Assembly: GCF_020911865.1 (NCBI RefSeq)
Contig: NZ_CP087131.1
Location: 2,852,001 to 2,916,000 of the forward strand
Length of the DNA: 64,000 bases
Direction of reading: 5' to 3'
From: Chryseobacterium sp. C-71
Lineage (GTDB): Bacteria > Bacteroidota > Bacteroidia > Flavobacteriales > Weeksellaceae
Position 1 is the first letter of the stretch. Each line of letters begins with the position of its first letter. Positions 61,335 to 64,000 of the stretch are shown piece by piece. Under the pieces are notes generated by a model. That model had not been told where the DNA came from. It saw only the letters and a program-made list of their open reading frames with translations, and made no database searches. The position numbers and the translations under genes are program-made.

Positions 61335-63452
61335 ATGAGTAGAGATCTTAAATTTACAAGAAATATTGGTATTGCTGCGCACATTGATGCTGGTAAAACT
61401 ACCACTACTGAAAGAATTTTATTCTATACAGGGGTAAACCACAAAATTGGAGAAGTTCACGATGGTGCTTCTACAATGGACTGGATGGAGCAGGAAGCAG
61501 AAAGAGGTATTACTATTACTTCTGCTGCAACTACTTGTTCTTGGAACTTTCCAACAGACCAAGGTAAGCCATTAGCTGATACTAAACCTTACCACTTCAA
61601 CATCATCGATACACCGGGACACGTTGACTTCACAGTAGAAGTAAACAGATCTTTAAGAGTATTGGATGGATTGGTATTCTTATTCTCTGCAGTAGATGGA
61701 GTAGAGCCTCAGTCTGAAACAAACTGGAGACTTGCTGACAACTATAAAGTTGCAAGAATGGGATTCGTAAACAAAATGGACCGTCAAGGTGCTGACTTCC
61801 TTAACGTGGTAAACCAGGTTAAGACAATGTTAGGATCTAATGCAGTTCCAATCGTTTTACCAATCGGTGCTGAAGAAGATTTCAAAGGTGTTGTAGACTT
61901 AATTAAAAACAGAGCGATCATCTGGGATGAAGCTGGGCAAGGTGCTACTTTCGAGGTAGTTCCAATTCCGGAGGATATGAAGGATGAAGTTCTTGAATAC
62001 AGAGAGAAATTAGTAGAAGCTGTTTCTGAATATGACGAAACTTTGATGGAGAAATTCTTCGAAGATCCGGATTCAATTACAGAAGAAGAGATCAATGCTG
62101 CATTGAGAGCTGCTACTATCGATTTATCTATTATCCCAATGACTTGTGGTTCTTCATTCAAAAATAAAGGAGTACAGTTTATGTTGGATGCAGTATGTAA
62201 ATATTTGCCTTCTCCATTGGATAAAGATGATATCAAAGGTACGGATCCAAGAACTGACGCTGAAATTTTCAGAAAACCAGACGTAAAAGAGCCTTTCGCA
62301 GCTTTGGCATTTAAGATTGCTACCGATCCTTTCGTAGGAAGATTGGCATTCTTCAGAGCATACTCTGGAAGACTTGATGCTGGTTCTTATATCTTGAACA
62401 CGCGTTCAGGTGATAAAGAAAGAATCTCTAGAATCTATCAGATGCACGCTAACAAGCAAAATCCTGTAGAATATATTGAAGCAGGAGATATTGGTGCAGC
62501 GGTAGGTTTCAAATCTATCAAAACTGGTGATACAATGTGTGACGAGAAAAACCCAATCGTTCTAGAATCGATGGTTTTCCCAGATCCGGTAATTGGTATC
62601 GCTGTAGAACCTAAAACTAAAGCTGACCAGGATAAAATGGGTAACGCTTTAGCTAAATTAGCAGAAGAAGATCCTACGTTTACGGTAAGAACTGACGAAG
62701 CATCTGGACAAACGATTATCTCTGGTATGGGTGAGCTTCACTTAGATATCATTGTTGACCGTATGAGAAGAGAATTCAAAGTTGAAGTAAACCAAGGTCA
62801 GCCTCAGGTAGAGTACAAAGAAAATCTTACAAGAGTTGCTCCACACAGAGAAGTTTACAAAAAGCAATCTGGTGGTAAAGGTAAATTTGCTGATATCGTA
62901 TTTGAACTAGGACCTGCAGACGAAGGTAAAGTTGGTTTAGAATTCATCAATGAGATCAAAGGTGGTAACGTTCCTAGAGAATTTGTTCCTGCAATTGAAA
63001 AAGGCTTTAAAGCTGCAATGAAAAACGGTCCTTTGGCTGGTTTCGAAGTTGAAGGTATTAAAGTTACTCTTAAAGACGGATCTTTCCACGCAGTGGATTC
63101 TGATGCACTTTCTTTTGAAATGGCAGCTAAATTAGGATTTAAAGAAGCGGGACGTGCTGCTAAGCCAGTAATTATGGAGCCTATTATGAAATTGGAGGTT
63201 GTAACTCCGGAAGAATATATGGGTAACATCATTGGTGACCTTAACAAGAGAAGAGGTACAATCAGTGGACAAGAAGAAAAGAACGGTGCCGTTGTTATCA
63301 AAGGTTCAGTTCCATTGTCTGAAATGTTTGGTTATGTTACTACTCTAAGAACACTTTCATCAGGAAGAGCTACTTCTTCTATGGAATTAGAAAAGTACCA
63401 GGCTACTCCTCAAAACGTTGCTGAAGATATTATCGCTAAAGCAAAAGGTTAA
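61335..63452 (+). CDS. fusA: Elongation factor G
   Basis: EF-G moves tRNAs and mRNA after peptide bond formation, using GTP. The 705 residues carry GTP motifs [15 protein letters not shown] (G1), [11 protein letters not shown] (G2), DTPGHVDF (G3) and NKMDRQGAD (G4), followed by the beta-barrel and ribosomal S5-like domains with [12 protein letters not shown] near the end. This is a standard single EF-G. It lies between rpsG and rpsJ. Confidence 0.98.
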   Translation: MSRDLKFTRNIGIAAHIDAGKTTTTERILFYTGVNHKIGEVHDGASTMDWMEQEAERGITITSAATTCSWNFPTDQGKPLADTKPYHFNIIDTPGHVDFTVEVNRSLRVLDGLVFLFSAVDGVEPQSETNWRLADNYKVARMGFVNKMDRQGADFLNVVNQVKTMLGSNAVPIVLPIGAEEDFKGVVDLIKNRAIIWDEAGQGATFEVVPIPEDMKDEVLEYREKLVEAVSEYDETLMEKFFEDPDSITEEEINAALRAATIDLSIIPMTCGSSFKNKGVQFMLDAVCKYLPSPLDKDDIKGTDPRTDAEIFRKPDVKEPFAALAFKIATDPFVGRLAFFRAYSGRLDAGSYILNTRSGDKERISRIYQMHANKQNPVEYIEAGDIGAAVGFKSIKTGDTMCDEKNPIVLESMVFPDPVIGIAVEPKTKADQDKMGNALAKLAEEDPTFTVRTDEASGQTIISGMGELHLDIIVDRMRREFKVEVNQGQPQVEYKENLTRVAPHREVYKKQSGGKGKFADIVFELGPADEGKVGLEFINEIKGGNVPREFVPAIEKGFKAAMKNGPLAGFEVEGIKVTLKDGSFHAVDSDALSFEMAAKLGFKEAGRAAKPVIMEPIMKLEVVTPEEYMGNIIGDLNKRRGTISGQEEKNGAVVIKGSVPLSEMFGYVTTLRTLSSGRATSSMELEKYQATPQNVAEDIIAKAKG

Positions 63453-63469
63453 TTTTTTAAATCAAAGAA

Positions 63470-63775
63470 ATGTCACAAAGAATCAGAATAAAACTAAAAT
63501 CTTACGATTACAACTTGGTAGACAAGTCTGCTGAGAAAATCGTAAAAACGGTAAAGGCTACTGGTGCTGTTGTAAACGGACCTATTCCATTACCTACAAA
63601 TAAGAGAATCTTCACGGTGTTGAGATCTCCCCACGTAAACAAGAAAGCAAGAGAGCAGTTCCAGCTATCAGCTCACAAGAGATTGATGGATATCTACTCT
63701 TCTTCTTCTAAAACTGTTGATGCTCTAATGAAATTAGAACTGCCTTCAGGAGTTGACGTAGAAATTAAAGTGTGA
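63470..63775 (+). CDS. rpsJ: 30S ribosomal protein S10
   Basis: S10 (101 residues) has the family core [55 protein letters not shown] and a C-terminal [13 protein letters not shown]. It normally heads the S10 operon followed by rplC; here a terminator follows at once and the next gene is unrelated, so the S10 operon is split from this unit. Confidence 0.98.
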   Translation: MSQRIRIKLKSYDYNLVDKSAEKIVKTVKATGAVVNGPIPLPTNKRIFTVLRSPHVNKKAREQFQLSAHKRLMDIYSSSSKTVDALMKLELPSGVDVEIKV

Positions 63776-63799
63776 TAATTTAATTATCATCATTGATAT

Positions 63800-63831
63800 A
63801 ATCCCCTTTCGAAAGATTGGGGATTTTTTTT
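63800..63831 (+). terminator. Intrinsic terminator after rpsJ
   Basis: AATCCCC (63800-63806) and GGGGATT (63819-63825) form a 7-bp stem with a 12-nt loop, followed by a T-run to 63831. It closes the rpsL-rpsG-fusA-rpsJ unit. Confidence 0.85.
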
Positions 63832-63863
63832 GAAACAAATTTTAATTTATATACTATTATGTA

Positions 63864-63893
63864 TTGCAAGGTTCTGTTTAATTTATATCTTTG
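63864..63893 (+). promoter_or_regulatory. Promoter of the GLPGLI-type gene
   Basis: TTG (63864-63866), 19 nt, then TATCTTTG (63886-63893), a full match to the Bacteroidetes consensus. The start should be near 63899, 10 nt before the ATG. Confidence 0.75.
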
Positions 63894-63908
63894 TAAAAAA
63901 TTATTGTA

Positions 63909-64000
63909 ATGAAAATTTTAGTAATATTTGCCATGATAATCAGTTTATCTTTAACGGCACAAACACACCGTTTTATTTATGAATATGAGTATAAAACAGA
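63909..64000 (+). CDS. GLPGLI-type secreted protein (3' cut by window)
   Basis: Thirty residues are visible: a signal peptide (MKILVIFAMIISLSLTAQ) followed by THRFIYEYEYKT. This start, with a signal ending in Gln and RFIYEYEYK, is typical of the GLPGLI family of Bacteroidetes exported proteins, whose role is unknown. The assignment is limited by the short visible part. Confidence 0.5.
   Translation, partial: MKILVIFAMIISLSLTAQTHRFIYEYEYKT

Noticed and set aside
61784..62236. Long minus-strand frame inside fusA
   Set aside because: EF-G coding sequence explains it; composition is typical of an antisense shadow of a highly expressed gene.

Overview
The window looks like a chromosomal segment of a Flavobacteriia species, most likely Chryseobacterium or a close relative in the Weeksellaceae. 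The evidence is a low-GC sequence, SusC/SusD outer-membrane importers, a GLPGLI-type protein, genes without Shine-Dalgarno sites, and repeated promoters of the Bacteroidetes form (TTG, about 19-22 nt, then TAnnTTTG). The genus is inferred from gene content only.

Layout. 1-5.5 kb holds housekeeping genes: a cut periplasmic-binding-fold protein, fabD, a GHMP kinase, pckA, a small membrane protein and aroQ. 5.7-10.5 kb is a SusC/SusD pair behind a clear SAM-I (S-box) riboswitch. 10.6-25.2 kb is a metal and redox island. It carries a Zn/Co/Cd-type RND exporter fused to its own TolC partner, the membrane fusion protein, a Fur/Zur-type repressor and a Zn-type P1B ATPase. A YHS protein, SCO, a secreted Fe/Mn SOD and two related small Cys proteins follow, then an MbnP/MbnH-like copper pair with a Cys-motif outer-membrane protein. 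25.3-27.2 kb is an MFS exporter with a FadR-type regulator and two copies of one operator. 27.3-28.2 kb has two identical tRNA-Glu genes, rpsT and a small unknown gene. 28.6-40.3 kb is a large Kdp potassium-uptake locus. It has an NtrC-type response regulator, a KdpD split into two genes, KdpABC, a porin, two paralogous soluble proteins, and four single-membrane-span micropeptides, one of them KdpF. 40.3-51.5 kb holds a third tRNA-Glu, an amidase, lptD, ridA, a Deg protease, trhO, 5-formyl-THF cyclo-ligase and lipoproteins. 51.5-52.9 kb is a complete IS3-family element. 52.9-60.3 kb is mixed (rRNA methyltransferase, rmuC, DUF5995-like, YciI-like, pncB, dps, a membrane protein). 60.4-63.8 kb is rpsL-rpsG-fusA-rpsJ, closed by a terminator and followed by the start of a GLPGLI-type gene.

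The most interesting observation is an approximately 70-110 nt leader-like element present three times: before susD, before the first micropeptide of the kdp operon, and in the 5' UTR of ridA. All copies keep AAATCG(C/G)CATGATTT, then TGAAGAT-N4-CGAT, then an A-rich stretch with a TAC(A/T)TATGAAA end at the start codon. The segment between the blocks varies, and in two copies it forms unrelated hairpins. I do not recognise it as a named RNA family. The second is the kdp operon itself, whose added micropeptides and paralogous soluble proteins suggest an undescribed accessory layer on the pump.
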